Assembly (NCBI RefSeq): GCF_047511655.1
Contig: NC_133401.1
Span: 11,564,001 to 11,628,000, forward strand
Direction of reading: 5' to 3'
Length of the DNA stretch: 64,000 nt
From: Castor canadensis
Taxonomy: Eukaryota > Chordata > Mammalia > Rodentia > Castoridae
A program made the position numbers and the translations under genes. Shown here piece after piece: positions 39,501 through 44,490 of the stretch; the first letter of the stretch is position 1, and every line of letters starts with the position of its first letter. The notes under the pieces are model-generated. The model ran no database searches. It saw nothing but the letters and a program-made list of their open reading frames with translations, and was not told where the DNA came from.

Positions 39501-42500
39501 AGGGCTTTGGCTCCTTCTTAAGTTTGGCAGCTGGTGTTAAACCCAGAGCCTTAGGACACTCACCCGGGCGTAGCCAACTTCTCCTCGGACCAGTGACACA
39601 GAGTGGCTGTAGGCATGCACGGTGACCGAGCCAACATAGGAGACTTTGCGGCTGCTTCGGTGCTCATTCTTGGCTTCCACACTGAAGGCTGGCAGGGTCT
39701 CATCCAGCCCACAGAGCTCAGCCATTGTGTAGGAGCAGGTGCCCATCATGTCATAGCGACGGCCATCAAAAGTGGTGTAGTGGGGGTCACCTTGAGCACG
39801 GCAGACAGCTGTGGACTCTGTCAAACAACTGGCCTTCCCTTTCACCACCTGACAGCGTTGCCCAGCTGCACACCGTACACCTTCACAGGAGGGCTCTGCT
39901 GGAGGCAGCAGAGCTGGGGAGGGAAGAAGAGTAAGAAATGTCACAGGACAGAATCCTGGGGTCCTCCTGCTGGAGTAAGTTGAGGCAGTTTACTCACAAC
40001 AGCCCACATTAAAGTCAGGAAAATTGAGGTGTGGAATCTCACAGGGAGACAGCTACTCAGGCTTCCCCCAAACCCCAGGGTTCCTTCTTTCCTTCCTTCC
40101 TTCCTTCTTTCTTCTTTTTTTTTGTGGTACTGGGGTTTGAACACAGGGCCTACACCAGCTACTACACCAGCCCTTTTCTTGTGATGGGTTTTTCCAAGAT
40201 AGGATCTTGCCAACTATTTTCCAGGGGCTGGCTTTAAACCATAATCCTCCTAATCTTGGCCTCCTGAGTAGCTAGGATTATAGGCATGAGCCACCAAGCT
40301 CCACTGACCCCAGGATTTCTAAGTTCCTAGTTTAACACAGCTTGACCCAGAAGAGTAACAGCTAGTGAAGAAAGAACAGCCACTGAAATATTAATTTGTA
40401 CTTTTCTCTACCTTGTTCCCCCTTTTCCCTGACTTTCCACCAGGCTGGAAAGGCTAAGGGATTTCTTTTAAAAGACAGACTTTAGCAAAATAGAAGCAAC
40501 CTTGGTATAGGCTGCCTTGGTAGGAATCCTGGTCCACACCTAGCTCTGTGACACTAGGCAGATACTTTAAATACTCTGTGCCTCAGTTTCCTAAATTGTA
40601 ACATGAGTATGATAATAATTTCTTTATAGGGATTGGTGTGGGGGTGTCAGGATTTAATAAGCTAAAATATAAGTAAGATTTGAAACTGAACCTCGCTATT
40701 AAATTGAATGTTACCTGTTACAATTAACCACCAACCCCTCCCCCATTCTCCTATTCAAGTCAAAAAGTGTCCCTTGAAGTTAAGTGGCTTCCATGTCCTG
40801 GAGGACAGGGAGGAGGGGCATTTTTTCCCTGTTTCTAGGGTCCAAGCTCGGAGAAGACCATAGGAAGAAACAGCCCTTCCTTGTCAACCTTCTAGTCTTA
40901 AAAACTTCTAGTGTTAAGAACCATGAGGCACCATGGCTCATACCTGTAATCCTAGTTACTTGGGAGGCTGAGATTGGGAAGATCGAGGTTCAAAGCCAGC
41001 TCAGGCAAATAGTTTGCAAGATCCCATCTCCAGAATGAGCAGAGCAAAATGGACTGGAGGTGTTGCTCAAAGCTGTAAAGCCCTTGCTTTGAGGATGGGA
41101 AGCCCTGAGTTCAAACCCCACTACAATCCTGTGAGGGAGGTGCAGTTACTATCTGCACTTTATGTATGTGAAAACCAAAGTCAGAGAGCTGGGATTTAAA
41201 TCCTGGCACTCTGTCTCTGCCTTCTGCCATCTGCCATCTGCCACATGACACCTGCACAGGGCCAGGTGCTATTCATTAACTATGTCAAACATGTAAAGTA
41301 CCTGGGAAGGTCCCCGCTATATTGAGAGGTACCCGCCTAGCATGGTAGTCATTATGATTCTGTACTTTTAGACCTCCTGAGTTTGGCCACCTGGTTAGCA
41401 ACCAGTATAGCTGTACTAGTTACTAAAATGTCAAAATATTTCCACATTGGTTGGTAAGAAGCTACTGATCTGACACCTCCCCAAATATCCTTCCATTTGG
41501 CACCCTAGCTCTCCCCTAGGACCTGTTCCTCAACCTCCCCCCAACCAACAGACAAAGGCTGATGTCAGCCTGGTGGGAGCTTCCTGCTGCAGTGCTCCGA
41601 GCCACCCTGGTTGCTGAATACTTATTGTTCCTGAAGATAGGGGAAGGGCTGGGAGGACTCAAGAAAGGATGCCAGGGAGGATGGGAGAGGGATGGGCAGC
41701 CTGGATGAACCAGGAAGCCACGGAAGAACAGCTAGGTAGAAAAGGTATGGCCATGTGGCCAAGGTCAGGTGTCATCTCCCATCACTCACTCTCACTGCAG
41801 GCAGCTTCTGTAGCCCACAGCCTGGGCCAACCTGAAGGTGAGCAGCCTGAAATTGGTAGTAGCCTCAGCTGTGTGGATTCTGTCAGCAGTGCTGAGGTCC
41901 ATTTCAGCATACAGGAGAGAACTCACTGCCTGGCACAGTCACCCAGGTGAACATCATCCCTAGCACCTGCCCATCCGTGGTCATCTCATCAGCAGCCTTT
42001 GTCTGGCACACTCCTGGTCACATAGGCAGAGCTATGGGCTGCCACATCCGGGATCAGGACTAGGTAAGTGTCATAGTGTATGGCCTCTGTGCCAAACAGC
42101 ATGACCTGGATCCCCCACATCTGCAGACAGGTAGAGTGGCCAAATTGGCTGACCTCCAACTCAACCACATTCAACTACCTGGAGCCCATTAGAGCCAGTG
42201 GTACCCCATGGTTGTAGGCCAAGCTCATGGTCTGTCTGGCCACAATGTAAACCAGATTATAGTGGGACAAGGAGGCCAGAAGGGGGACCACATAGTGGGT
42301 GCCCCAGACTGACTTAAATAGCAGCTGCTGTAGTACATATGTTTCTGGGCACAGATGTGGCCAGGGAGCACAGCTACAGAGTTATTGGCTGTGACCTTTG
42401 ACCCAGGAAAATCAGCCATCCTCTGTAATTGGGCTACTTGGTAAGGTTGCAGAGTCACACTAAAGATTTTGCCAGCTGGGTAGAAATTACCCTGGAATGT

Positions 42501-44256
42501 CACTGCTCCCTTCAGGTTGATACTGACTGAGGCACCTGCCTTGCCGGGCACCACAGCAAACATTTTTGGTTGAGGTGCTGGGGGTTGTGAGCACAAAGTT
42601 CTCAGTTCCCAGGGCTCAGATGGGCCTCAGCGGTGTCAGCTCTGCAGTGCTGGGCTTAGCATGGAGACAGTGCGGTCAGAGTGGACTGACCATGACTGAC
42701 TCCCTAAGCCTCACTGTGACCTTCTGGGAGGTGATGGTTGTCTGGCTGAGGACGGAGACCAAGCCAAGGCTTTCTGACAGACTGGTGATAAGGAGATGGA
42801 GGTGGACTGTGCTGACCTGGGCTCATAATTCTGCAGGAAGGTCATGAGGAATTCCTCCCCCAACCCAGTGTTCCTGGAATCCACTGCACCTTCCTGGGTC
42901 AACCCTTAAGAAAATGCAGTTGTGGGTCACTTACCTAATCCTTCCCGTCAGAGAACCAACCCCTTGCCCTGTGCCTGGAAACATTGAAATAATTGCTCCG
43001 CCTGCCCCTGCTCTTTCATTTACAAGCCTTTCTGGCTTACCCCCCATCCAAAAAAAAAAAAAACTGAGCACCGTGGACAAGACTCTCAAACTCAAATGCT
43101 GCAGAGACAGAAAGTAATATGTAAGAGACAGTCAGGTGGTGAATTTGGAAACCAGGGCATCCACACAAACTAAAGTAGGTTGTTGCTATTAGCTTTTGCT
43201 GGTGTTATTATGAAGGATTGGGGACTTGGAAAAAAAAAAAGCTAAACTCTCCCATCTTTTTTGTTTAAGAGAAACTGGCTCTCTGAATTTTTCCATGAAA
43301 TCTCCAACCCCAAATTTTTTGAAAGATCGTGGCTGGACTCAGCCACCAGTATGATGTCTGTTTTGATAGGATTTGGGGGTTTGGGTGAAAGAGATGAAAG
43401 GGACTGTTGGGGTGTGGACAGAGTGACTCCTAGAAATTGAGGGAAGTGAGGCTTCTCAACACCCCAAATAAAGAGAGAGAGAGAGAGAGAGGAAGGGAGA
43501 AAGAACATCAGAGTGTGGGATTATGGGATGACTACCTACTGAATAAGAGGGGCTTTGAAGGATACCCTAGCATACCATGGGACCAGAAAATTGGGACAAT
43601 GAGCACTGTGAAAGTTACCTATGGGACTGGAGGTGTGTCTCAAGTTGTAGAGCACCTACTTAGCAAGTGCAAGACTCTTAGTTCAACCAGTACTACCACC
43701 AAAACAAAAGTTTTGGCGACTTCTGGCTACAGGACTCTGATATTCCATCTATCCCCTGTTACCTTGACTTCATCCACCACTCTGGTTCGGGACAGAAACC
43801 TGGGAGAACTGGGGACAAATCCTCCTCCAAAAATGATTTCAGAGAAATTTCTCATCATTTCAAAATGAGGCTCAGAGTCAAATCCTTAGGTGAATTGCAG
43901 AAAAGCAAGAAAATCATAGTTCTTGCACACTTGAATTTGAGGACTATAGGTCTTTTTTAACCTGCTTCCAAGAGAGAGAGAGAGAGAGAGAGTGCGAGAG
44001 CGAGAATGAGAATGAGAATGGAGATAAATAGACCAGTGACACCATATTTCACTACAGAACCTGAGGGTCTCCCTCAGCTAGCCTGGGGAGGACAATAGGA
44101 GGTGGGTTTGTGGAGGTGACACAAGTAAAGGATGCTGATTCAGGCGTGCAGGGTTTCCCAGGTTAGAACAAAGATATGGATGGAGGCTCAGTCTCACTTA
44201 CCCCACAGAAGGGTTGCTCCAGCCCAGAGTGTCCACCAGCTCCTCAGGGATCCCAT
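7418..44256 (-). CDS. FCGBP: FCGBP, IgGFc-binding mucus protein (whole gene span, 19 intact coding exons plus one dead exon)
   Basis: Joining the intact exons gives 7,737 bases: 2,578 codons and a stop, with phases agreeing at every junction. The order is: signal peptide (about 1-19), VWD1-C8-TIL, VWD2-C8-TIL, VWD3-C8-TIL, VWD4-C8-TIL, VWD5-C8-TIL, VWD6-C8-TIL, and a short VWD7 at the C-terminus. Exons that start a unit begin in phase 1, and the exons inside VWD modules join in phase 0, so each unit is a symmetric 1-1 cassette. FCGBP is secreted by goblet cells, binds mucins covalently and is cut autocatalytically at GDPH within VWD modules. Human FCGBP has about 5,400 residues and 13 VWD domains; here there are seven, as if the internal block never expanded. 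The exon for the N-terminal Fc-binding domain is a pseudoexon (41790-42904), so the model skips it. Exon borders were read by eye; transcript data were not available. Confidence 0.93.
7557..7813 (-). CDS. FCGBP: FCGBP exon: VWD7, second half
   Basis: Starts with VNGLRVDLP after an acceptor ending TAG and ends in phase 2 at donor GTAAGA. Residues about 2491-2575. The module has the CxxC-like core LCGACGNFDG in place of CGLCGN and ends DFSPC. There is no C8 or TIL domain after it, as in the human C-terminus. Confidence 0.92.
7814..9369. other. FCGBP intron between VWD7 exons
   Basis: About 1.55 kb with no recognised repeat except a GA-rich patch at 7920-7990. Several open frames on the plus strand cross it but none resembles a known protein. 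Confidence 0.6.
9370..9753 (-). CDS. FCGBP: FCGBP exon: TIL remainder and VWD7, first half
   Basis: 128 codons, phase 0 at both ends, residues about 2363-2490. It begins VNSSLLTSDCSERC, a Cys-rich linker, and then a VWD start in which GDPH is replaced (SVGANLTTFDG), so this module should not self-cleave. It ends KGVW at donor GTAAGC. Confidence 0.93.
10115..10500 (+). repeat. MaLR-type LTR inside FCGBP intron
   Basis: Contains 'ggtggctttataagaaaagcatgag', 'cacatgcttctgccatgacgtaata' and the ending 'tttcttacagtaatgaaaagctaatacac', the pattern of a rodent MaLR LTR. Confidence 0.6.
10501..11449. other. FCGBP intron sequence, nothing firm recognised
   Basis: About 950 bases of AT-rich intron. 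A 15-base direct repeat (ggacttcacatctta) lies at about 11284-11314. Confidence 0.5.
11450..11558 (-). repeat. Reversed B1-like SINE fragment
   Basis: 'gttgagatgggatcttacgtgtgggttggcttctaacctcaatcctcc ... ggattacaggtgtgagctacc' is the complement of the B1-like half, with no tRNA half. Confidence 0.65.
11700..12115 (+). repeat. MLT1/MST-type MaLR LTR
   Basis: Diagnostic stretches include 'ttatatggaaaaagagtgtttgcagatgtgaccaaattaaag', 'tcctaaatccaatcacatgta' and 'gggaaactaatacagg' at the end. This is an old LTR with no internal region. Confidence 0.75.
12258..12457 (-). CDS. FCGBP: FCGBP exon: TIL domain before VWD7
   Basis: 200 bases, enters in phase 1 and leaves in phase 0; residues about 2296-2362. 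It encodes a Cys-rich TIL domain (LQCPVHSHYSICTNTC, then CFEGCECDDRFLF and QDCGCSHNGRYLP). Acceptor CTCTGCAG, donor GTGAGC. Confidence 0.93.
12663..12862 (-). repeat. Reversed composite SINE
   Basis: Both halves are present: the tRNA half (tactggggcttgaactcagggcc) and the B1-like half (catgatcctcctgatctctgcctcctgagtagctag) ending 'catgagccaccagtgccctgc'. Confidence 0.8.
12865..13208 (+). repeat. MaLR-type LTR
   Basis: 'ggattagttcattgg ... ggtctactccactatgccctc ... gaaccaaaataaatcttcc ... gtctcagcaatgaaaaactaacacag' is a typical rodent MaLR LTR of about 340 bases, directly after the preceding SINE. Confidence 0.65.
13209..14505. other. FCGBP intron sequence upstream of VWD6 second exon
   Basis: About 1.3 kb without a repeat I can name. 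Open frames on both strands at 13.5-14.3 kb are short and show no recognisable domain. Confidence 0.5.
14506..15079 (-). CDS. FCGBP: FCGBP exon: VWD6 second half and C8 domain
   Basis: 574 bases, phase 0 in and phase 1 out; residues about 2104-2295. It begins VTVDGEAVTLPV, has the CGLCGNFNGNWTDDF core of a VWD and then a C8 domain ending in DSFC. Donor GTAAGT. Confidence 0.95.
15080..15404. other. Short FCGBP intron with weak internal repetition
   Basis: Phrases of the type 'ccctcagaaccc/ccctcagatcct' recur at about 15295-15385, a faint tandem pattern reaching the exon border. Confidence 0.4.
15405..15976 (-). CDS. FCGBP: FCGBP exon: TIL domain and VWD6 first half
   Basis: 572 bases; residues about 1914-2104. 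A TIL domain (IQCPANSHYELCGDSC ... GCVCDAGFVLSGDTC) precedes the VWD start. The cleavage site is changed: the codons at 15594-15605 read GGIH where active modules have GDPH. The VWD then continues YVTLDGRVYDLHGTC. This fits the non-cleaved late VWD modules of human FCGBP. Donor GTGAGT. Confidence 0.95.
16150..16930. repeat. Degenerate minisatellite-like tract in FCGBP intron
   Basis: A short GT run (16151-16171) is followed by about 750 bases in which phrases such as 'tctgaccaggtgtgt', 'tctgatcagtatg' and 'gaccagttgtg' return every few tens of bases, too diverged for a clean unit. No exon is present. Confidence 0.5.
16980..17020. repeat. Perfect 17-bp inverted repeat just inside a 5' splice site
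   Basis: Arms 16980-16996 and 17004-17020 are exact reverse complements, separated by a 7-base loop. On the transcribed minus strand the stem starts 22 bases after the first intron base of the exon at 17043-17586. Confidence 0.9.
17043..17586 (-). CDS. FCGBP: FCGBP exon: VWD5 second half and C8 domain
   Basis: 544 bases, phase 0 to 1; residues about 1733-1913. Begins VDGEFVDLPFQLDS and has the core LCGLCGNYNKNPADDL. The C8 domain ends RRPDFC. It is clearly richer in CpG than the neighbouring exons. Acceptor CTCCCGCAG, donor GTGAGT. Confidence 0.95.
17704..17795 (+). repeat. tRNA-derived SINE (single half)
   Basis: 'atggctcaagaggtagagggcctgcc ... gagttcaaaccccagacc' gives recognisable A and B boxes, followed by a CA run in place of a poly-A tail. 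Confidence 0.8.
18200..18816 (-). CDS. FCGBP: FCGBP exon: TIL domain and VWD5 first half
   Basis: 617 bases; residues about 1527-1732. A TIL domain (VSCPDNSHYELCGPPC ... GCQCDEGFVLSVDRC) is followed by a VWD with an intact GDPH site at 18419-18430, then YVTLDGHKFDFQGTC. Ends at LQ before donor GTGAGG. Confidence 0.95.
18830..19050. repeat. Purine-rich tract
   Basis: The plus strand is rich in GAGA and ACAGAGA words (the minus strand in CTCTGTCT). It lies upstream of the acceptor of the preceding exon's partner and runs up to a SINE. Confidence 0.55.
19052..19248 (+). repeat. Composite SINE
   Basis: Full-length: 'gccaggcactggtggctcacgcctataatcc' begins the B1-like half, 'gttcaaaccccagtac' ends the tRNA half, and an A-run follows. 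Confidence 0.85.
19344..19920 (-). CDS. FCGBP: FCGBP exon: VWD4 second half and C8 domain
   Basis: 577 bases, phase 0 to 1; residues about 1335-1526. Begins VNGVLTALPVSIAGG and has the core VCGLCGNMDQNPQNDR. The C8 domain ends DWRTQAGC. Acceptor CATCAG, donor GTGAGT. Confidence 0.95.
20160..20215. repeat. (TC)n microsatellite
   Basis: About 26 uninterrupted TC units, continuing as a looser CT-rich stretch to 20300. Open frames here on both strands are artefacts of the repeat. Confidence 0.9.
20713..21050 (-). CDS. FCGBP: FCGBP exon: linker and VWD4 first half
   Basis: 338 bases, phase 1 to 0; residues about 1222-1334. A Cys-rich linker (DPCHGVACRPQETC) leads into a VWD with an intact GDPH site at 20938-20949 and then YVSFDGWAFDFQGTC. 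Ends at EVGKVR before donor GTAAGT. Confidence 0.95.
21110..21800. repeat. Degenerate tandem repeat in FCGBP intron
   Basis: Phrases such as 'tctgagacccaggcccta', 'gtctgagatgtcagtcctaag' and 'tgtgagaccccagccccagg' recur at roughly 30-base spacing. The units are too diverged for an exact period by eye. Similar phrasing reappears at 22540-22750 and 23160-23300, on the other side of SINE insertions. Confidence 0.55.
22268..22325 (-). repeat. Reversed SINE tail fragment
   Basis: A T-run and 'gctgcagaacccagggccttgcatgtgctt', a short 3' piece of the tRNA half. Confidence 0.5.
22902..22985 (-). repeat. Reversed tRNA-derived SINE half
   Basis: 'gtttgaactcaggacctcacacttgctagacaggcactctatcacttgagctgcttcaccagccc' is close to the consensus of the other copies. 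Confidence 0.8.
23063..23142 (-). repeat. Reversed tRNA-derived SINE half after a (TTCC)n tract
   Basis: 'tactggggtttgaactcagggcctcatgctttctagccagg' follows a short CCTT/TCCC run at 23030-23062, so the unit is about 75 bases. Confidence 0.8.
23409..23550 (-). CDS. FCGBP: FCGBP exon: Cys-rich linker between TIL and VWD4
   Basis: 142 bases, phase 0 to 1; residues about 1175-1221. It reads PEQTVLIDSCQQQC, then CKPGQVCEPSGG and SCVTK, matching the human linker closely. The donor is unusually weak (AAAG/GTACTA). Because the exon is not a multiple of three, skipping it would break the frame. Confidence 0.92.
23780..23965 (+). repeat. MIR element
   Basis: 'gggtttgagcctggctctgccac ... tcacttaacctctttatcgcctcagtttcctcatctgtaa' is the conserved MIR core. 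Confidence 0.8.
24108..24314 (+). repeat. Composite SINE
   Basis: Runs from 'tgggtgcagtggttcacgcttgtaattc' to 'gttcaaattccagtcccgc' plus an A-rich tail; it is more diverged than most copies here. Confidence 0.8.
24461..24702 (-). repeat. Reversed composite SINE with internal (GT)n
   Basis: The tRNA half and B1-like half are separated by about 34 bases of GT (24547-24580). The boundary between halves seems to be a site where the microsatellite grew. Confidence 0.8.
25146..25345 (-). CDS. FCGBP: FCGBP exon: TIL domain after VWD3
   Basis: 200 bases, phase 1 to 0; residues about 1108-1174. Encodes MECPSHSHYELCADTC, then GCECDSGFLYNGKTC and ECGCFHNGVYYE. It is only 90 bases from the next exon upstream. 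Donor GTAAGA. Confidence 0.95.
25436..26018 (-). CDS. FCGBP: FCGBP exon: VWD3 second half and C8 domain
   Basis: 583 bases, phase 0 to 1; residues about 914-1107. Begins VNGVNMNLPLVLGDG. The core reads MCGLCGDYNGDPKDD, with Asp where the other modules have Asn. The C8 domain ends RTESFC. Acceptor CTCCTAG, donor GTGAGT. Confidence 0.95.
26130..26544 (+). repeat. MLT1-type LTR, 5' part (split by SINE)
   Basis: 'ggccttatttggaaaaagggtcattgcaggt', 'gggtcctaaatccaatgac' and 'catccagaactgtgagaaaa' are hallmarks of MLT1 LTRs. The 3' remainder resumes at 26761 ('gtcattttaagacaccaagtttgtgacaatttgttaaggcagc') to about 26825. Confidence 0.75.
26545..26760 (-). repeat. Reversed composite SINE inserted in an MLT1 LTR
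   Basis: Full reversed SINE from its T-rich end (26545) to 'gagtcaccggtacctggc' (26760). LTR text continues on both sides, so the SINE is the younger insertion. Confidence 0.8.
26935..27055 (+). repeat. MIR-like fragment
   Basis: 'tgtgaccttgagcaagtggttcacctcaatcatgtttctgtttcttgtctatacagtggg' resembles the MIR core. Confidence 0.5.
27158..27380 (+). repeat. Composite SINE
   Basis: From 'gccaggcgccagtggctcacacc' to 'gttcaaactccagtaccacc' and a run of about 13 A. Confidence 0.85.
27655..27780 (+). repeat. MIR fragment
   Basis: 'gcaagtgacttgacatctgtgcctccgtttcctcctctgtaaaatggg' is a clear MIR core. Confidence 0.75.
28035..28405 (+). repeat. MaLR-type LTR
   Basis: Starts 'tatggtttgaatatgaaagg', contains 'accatgagccaatataaatc' and ends 'gctcatagtgacaagatagctaactgatg', a near complete rodent MaLR LTR. 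Confidence 0.7.
28870..29459 (-). CDS. FCGBP: FCGBP exon: TIL domain and VWD3 first half
   Basis: 590 bases, phase 1 to 0; residues about 717-913. A TIL domain (LSCPAHSHYEACSYGC, then GGCGSECRESCVCDDGY) precedes a VWD with an intact GDPH at 29083-29094 and YTTFDGYRFDFMGTC. In human this VWD begins the block that is multiplied. Donor GTGAGA. Confidence 0.95.
29495..29720 (-). repeat. Reversed composite SINE
   Basis: Starts with a T/G-rich tail, then 'ttgaactcaggtcctcacgcttgctaggcaggtgctctacc' and a full B1-like half. Confidence 0.85.
30370..30572 (+). repeat. Composite SINE
   Basis: The 5' end is shortened ('ttggccaggctcatgcctgtaatcc') and the A box is weak; the B box 'gttcaaactccagtgcc' is intact. 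An A-run precedes it at 30347-30361. Confidence 0.8.
30855..30955 (+). repeat. MIR fragment
   Basis: 'tctcagtttcttcatctgtgaagtgggtataa ... cctcacagggttgttataag' matches the 3' half of MIR. It reaches to about 60 bases from an exon. Confidence 0.75.
31016..31583 (-). CDS. FCGBP: FCGBP exon: VWD2 second half and C8 domain
   Basis: 568 bases, phase 0 to 1; residues about 528-716. Begins VDDVRYNLPFQAADG, has the core LCGLCGNFNGDPADDF and a C8 domain ending RTEELC. Acceptor CTACCCAG, donor GTAAGT. Confidence 0.95.
31680..32770. repeat. Cluster of L2-3'-end-like units in FCGBP intron
   Basis: The L2-like phrase 'cctttgcacttgctgttccctctgcctgg' and decayed forms recur at about 31708, 32098, 32327, 32556 and 32705. 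Between them lie cctc-rich fillers. This looks like a local, old multiplication rather than one element. Confidence 0.5.
32805..32935 (+). repeat. MIR fragment
   Basis: 'aagtaggtgacttaacctttctgtgcctcggtatccttacc' is a MIR core. Confidence 0.7.
32936..33807. other. FCGBP intron sequence upstream of VWD2
   Basis: About 870 bases with no repeat I can name. A G-run (33738-33760) lies close to the exon border. Confidence 0.5.
33808..34412 (-). CDS. FCGBP: FCGBP exon: TIL domain and VWD2 first half
   Basis: 605 bases, phase 1 to 0; residues about 326-527. A TIL domain (LSCPANSQYQLCSPAC ... GCVCLPGFLASGGAC) precedes a VWD with intact GDPH at 34024-34035 and YVTFDGKRFDFMGTC. The exon is GC- and CpG-rich. 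Donor GTGAGC. Confidence 0.95.
34895..34965 (+). repeat. L2-like fragment
   Basis: 'ctcagggcctttgcactggctgctccctctgcctgtaacacccttccc' resembles the L2 3' end. Confidence 0.6.
34975..35190 (+). repeat. MIR element
   Basis: 'gccttggcttcaaatcccagttctctc' to 'gtgaggattcaatgagtgactctatgc' covers most of a MIR. Confidence 0.8.
35191..35871. other. FCGBP intron sequence upstream of the VWD1 C8 exon
   Basis: No repeat family recognised; about 680 bases, pyrimidine-rich in places. Open frames show no domain. Confidence 0.5.
35872..36442 (-). CDS. FCGBP: FCGBP exon: VWD1 second half and C8 domain
   Basis: 571 bases, phase 0 to 1; residues about 136-325. Begins INNQRSRLPVCLSEGRL, has the core VCGLCGNYNGDPADDF and ends RSQVNC. 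Acceptor CTCTGCAG, donor GTGAGT. Confidence 0.95.
36901..37090 (+). repeat. Composite SINE
   Basis: 'gccaggcaccagtggctcacgtctgtaatcc' to 'ccaaaccccagtac' plus a short A tail. Confidence 0.85.
37333..37505 (+). repeat. Older composite SINE of a different subfamily
   Basis: The left part is B1-like ('aggctgaggcagtaggcttgcaaatctgaggcctgcctgggcaac'). The right part is ID-like ('gggctgggatgtagcttagtggtagagcttggctagc'). Both differ from the common copies here. Confidence 0.7.
37506..37854. other. FCGBP intron sequence, AT-rich
   Basis: AT-rich text without a named element. It may continue across the SINE at 37855-37950. Confidence 0.4.
37855..37950 (-). repeat. Reversed tRNA-derived SINE half
   Basis: 'ggggcttgaactcaggaccttgtgcttgctagacaggcactctgccacttgagccactccaccagccc', inserted in AT-rich intron. 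Confidence 0.85.
38090..38300 (+). repeat. Composite SINE
   Basis: 'gggtgctggtggttcacacatgtaacc' to 'gttcaaacctcagtcccacc'. Confidence 0.8.
38400..38712. repeat. Old interspersed repeat with complementary ends
   Basis: The start (tatccctcatccaaatatctgaaatctg) and the end (aaatctgaaatctgaaacacttctggtccaaagcatttc) belong to a common mammalian repeat whose ends are inverted copies, as in DNA transposons. I cannot name the family with certainty. Confidence 0.5.
38846..39050 (+). repeat. Composite SINE
   Basis: 'gctgggcaccagtagtttgagcctgtaatcc' through a shortened tRNA half ending 'gttcaaaaccccag'. Confidence 0.8.
39075..39235 (+). repeat. MIR element
   Basis: 'gggaagtcactcatctctttcaaccccagtttccccttctgtatctg ... 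agagttgttgtaagcagtag' is a MIR body. Confidence 0.75.
39564..39913 (-). CDS. FCGBP: FCGBP exon: linker and VWD1 first half
   Basis: 350 bases, phase 1 to 0; residues about 19-135 in the model without the dead exon. Reads LLPPAEPSCEGVRC, a Cys-rich linker, then a VWD with GDPH at 39780-39791 and YTTFDGRRYDMMGTC. Its first two bases (CT) follow the single G left by the signal-peptide exon to give Ala. Acceptor CTCCCCAG, donor GTGAGT. Confidence 0.95.
40108..40305 (-). repeat. Reversed composite SINE after a (TTCC)n tract
   Basis: A pyrimidine run (ttccttccttcc, 40085-40110) precedes a reversed SINE with a shortened tRNA half. Confidence 0.8.
40500..40690 (+). repeat. MIR element
   Basis: 'ggtccacacctagctctgtgacactaggcagatac ... 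tgtgcctcagtttcctaaattgtaac' matches MIR. Confidence 0.75.
40920..41128 (+). repeat. Composite SINE
   Basis: 'ccatgaggcaccatggctcatacctgtaatcc' to 'gttcaaaccccactacaatcc'; an Alu-like 'ttgggaggctgagattggg' is retained. Confidence 0.8.
41129..41789. other. FCGBP intron sequence downstream of the dead exon
   Basis: About 660 bases. The first part may be MIR-derived; the remainder is unrecognised. Confidence 0.4.
41790..42904 (-). pseudogene. FCGBP: Decayed FCGBP exon 2 (N-terminal IgG Fc-binding domain)
   Basis: The position and content identify the exon that in human encodes the Fc-binding domain. Recognisable pieces occur in all three frames: EEFLMTFLQNY near the start, SQKVTVRLRESVMV, AGASVSINLKGAVTFQ with FYPAGK, IHYDTYLVLIPDVAAH, and STADRIHTAEATTN near the end. 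The acceptor (CTTAAG) and a donor-like GTGAGT at 41789-41784 remain. In the frame set by the signal-peptide exon the first stop is at 42713-42711, after 63 codons. At least four further frame changes are needed to follow the homology. There are in-frame stops within the homologous text, and stretches of about 10-30 residues are missing compared with human. The remnant is 1,115 bases, somewhat shorter than an intact exon. It cannot encode the domain. Sequencing or assembly error is unlikely to explain so many lesions. Confidence 0.88.
43046..43063. repeat. Poly-A run
   Basis: A short A-run in FCGBP intron 1, perhaps the tail of a lost element; nothing recognisable precedes it. Confidence 0.4.
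43470..43492. repeat. (GA)n microsatellite
   Basis: About 11 GA units in FCGBP intron 1. A second GA run lies at 43972-43992 and grades into GAGAAT repeats to about 44022. Confidence 0.8.
43620..43708 (+). repeat. tRNA-derived SINE half
   Basis: 'gactggaggtgtgtctcaagttgtagagcacctacttagcaagtgc ... gttcaaccagtactacc' with a damaged B box. Confidence 0.75.
44202..44256 (-). CDS. FCGBP: FCGBP first coding exon (start codon and signal peptide)
   Basis: 55 bases encode MGSLRSWWTLWAGATLLW plus one base, followed by donor GTAAGT. The peptide is a typical secretion signal and nearly matches the start of human FCGBP. The first ATG has A at -3 (caagcATGG) and G at +4. Immediately upstream, TTTCTTTCCCTACAG looks like a splice acceptor, so a non-coding exon may precede it. 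Confidence 0.93.
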
Positions 44257-44490
44257 GCTTGCTGTAGGGAAAGAAAGGGGGTCATAGGAGGTTTATCTGC
44301 CAGTTCTGTTGGAGGCTGTCCTAGAGAGGACAGAAGGGGTTAGTCTCAGAATAAGAGTCACCCGGGTACCAAGAAGGCTGAGATGGGAATGGAAGTTGGG
44401 TAGTAGGATCAGGTGGGCCAGATTCAAGGCTGTATGTGTGTGGGACTTTAACTTGATCCCATTTCCACAGGGGACCACAGCCCTTCTCAC

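Noticed and set aside
42225..42596. 123-codon minus-strand frame with Fc-binding-domain homology as a functional coding exon
   Set aside because: It is one frame segment of a decayed exon; the frame set by the preceding exon is closed by a stop at 42711 and homology jumps between frames.
41790..42904. The Fc-binding remnant as a processed pseudogene inserted in the intron
   Set aside because: It lies at the expected exon position with acceptor and donor-like signals, and has no poly-A tail or neighbouring exons fused to it.
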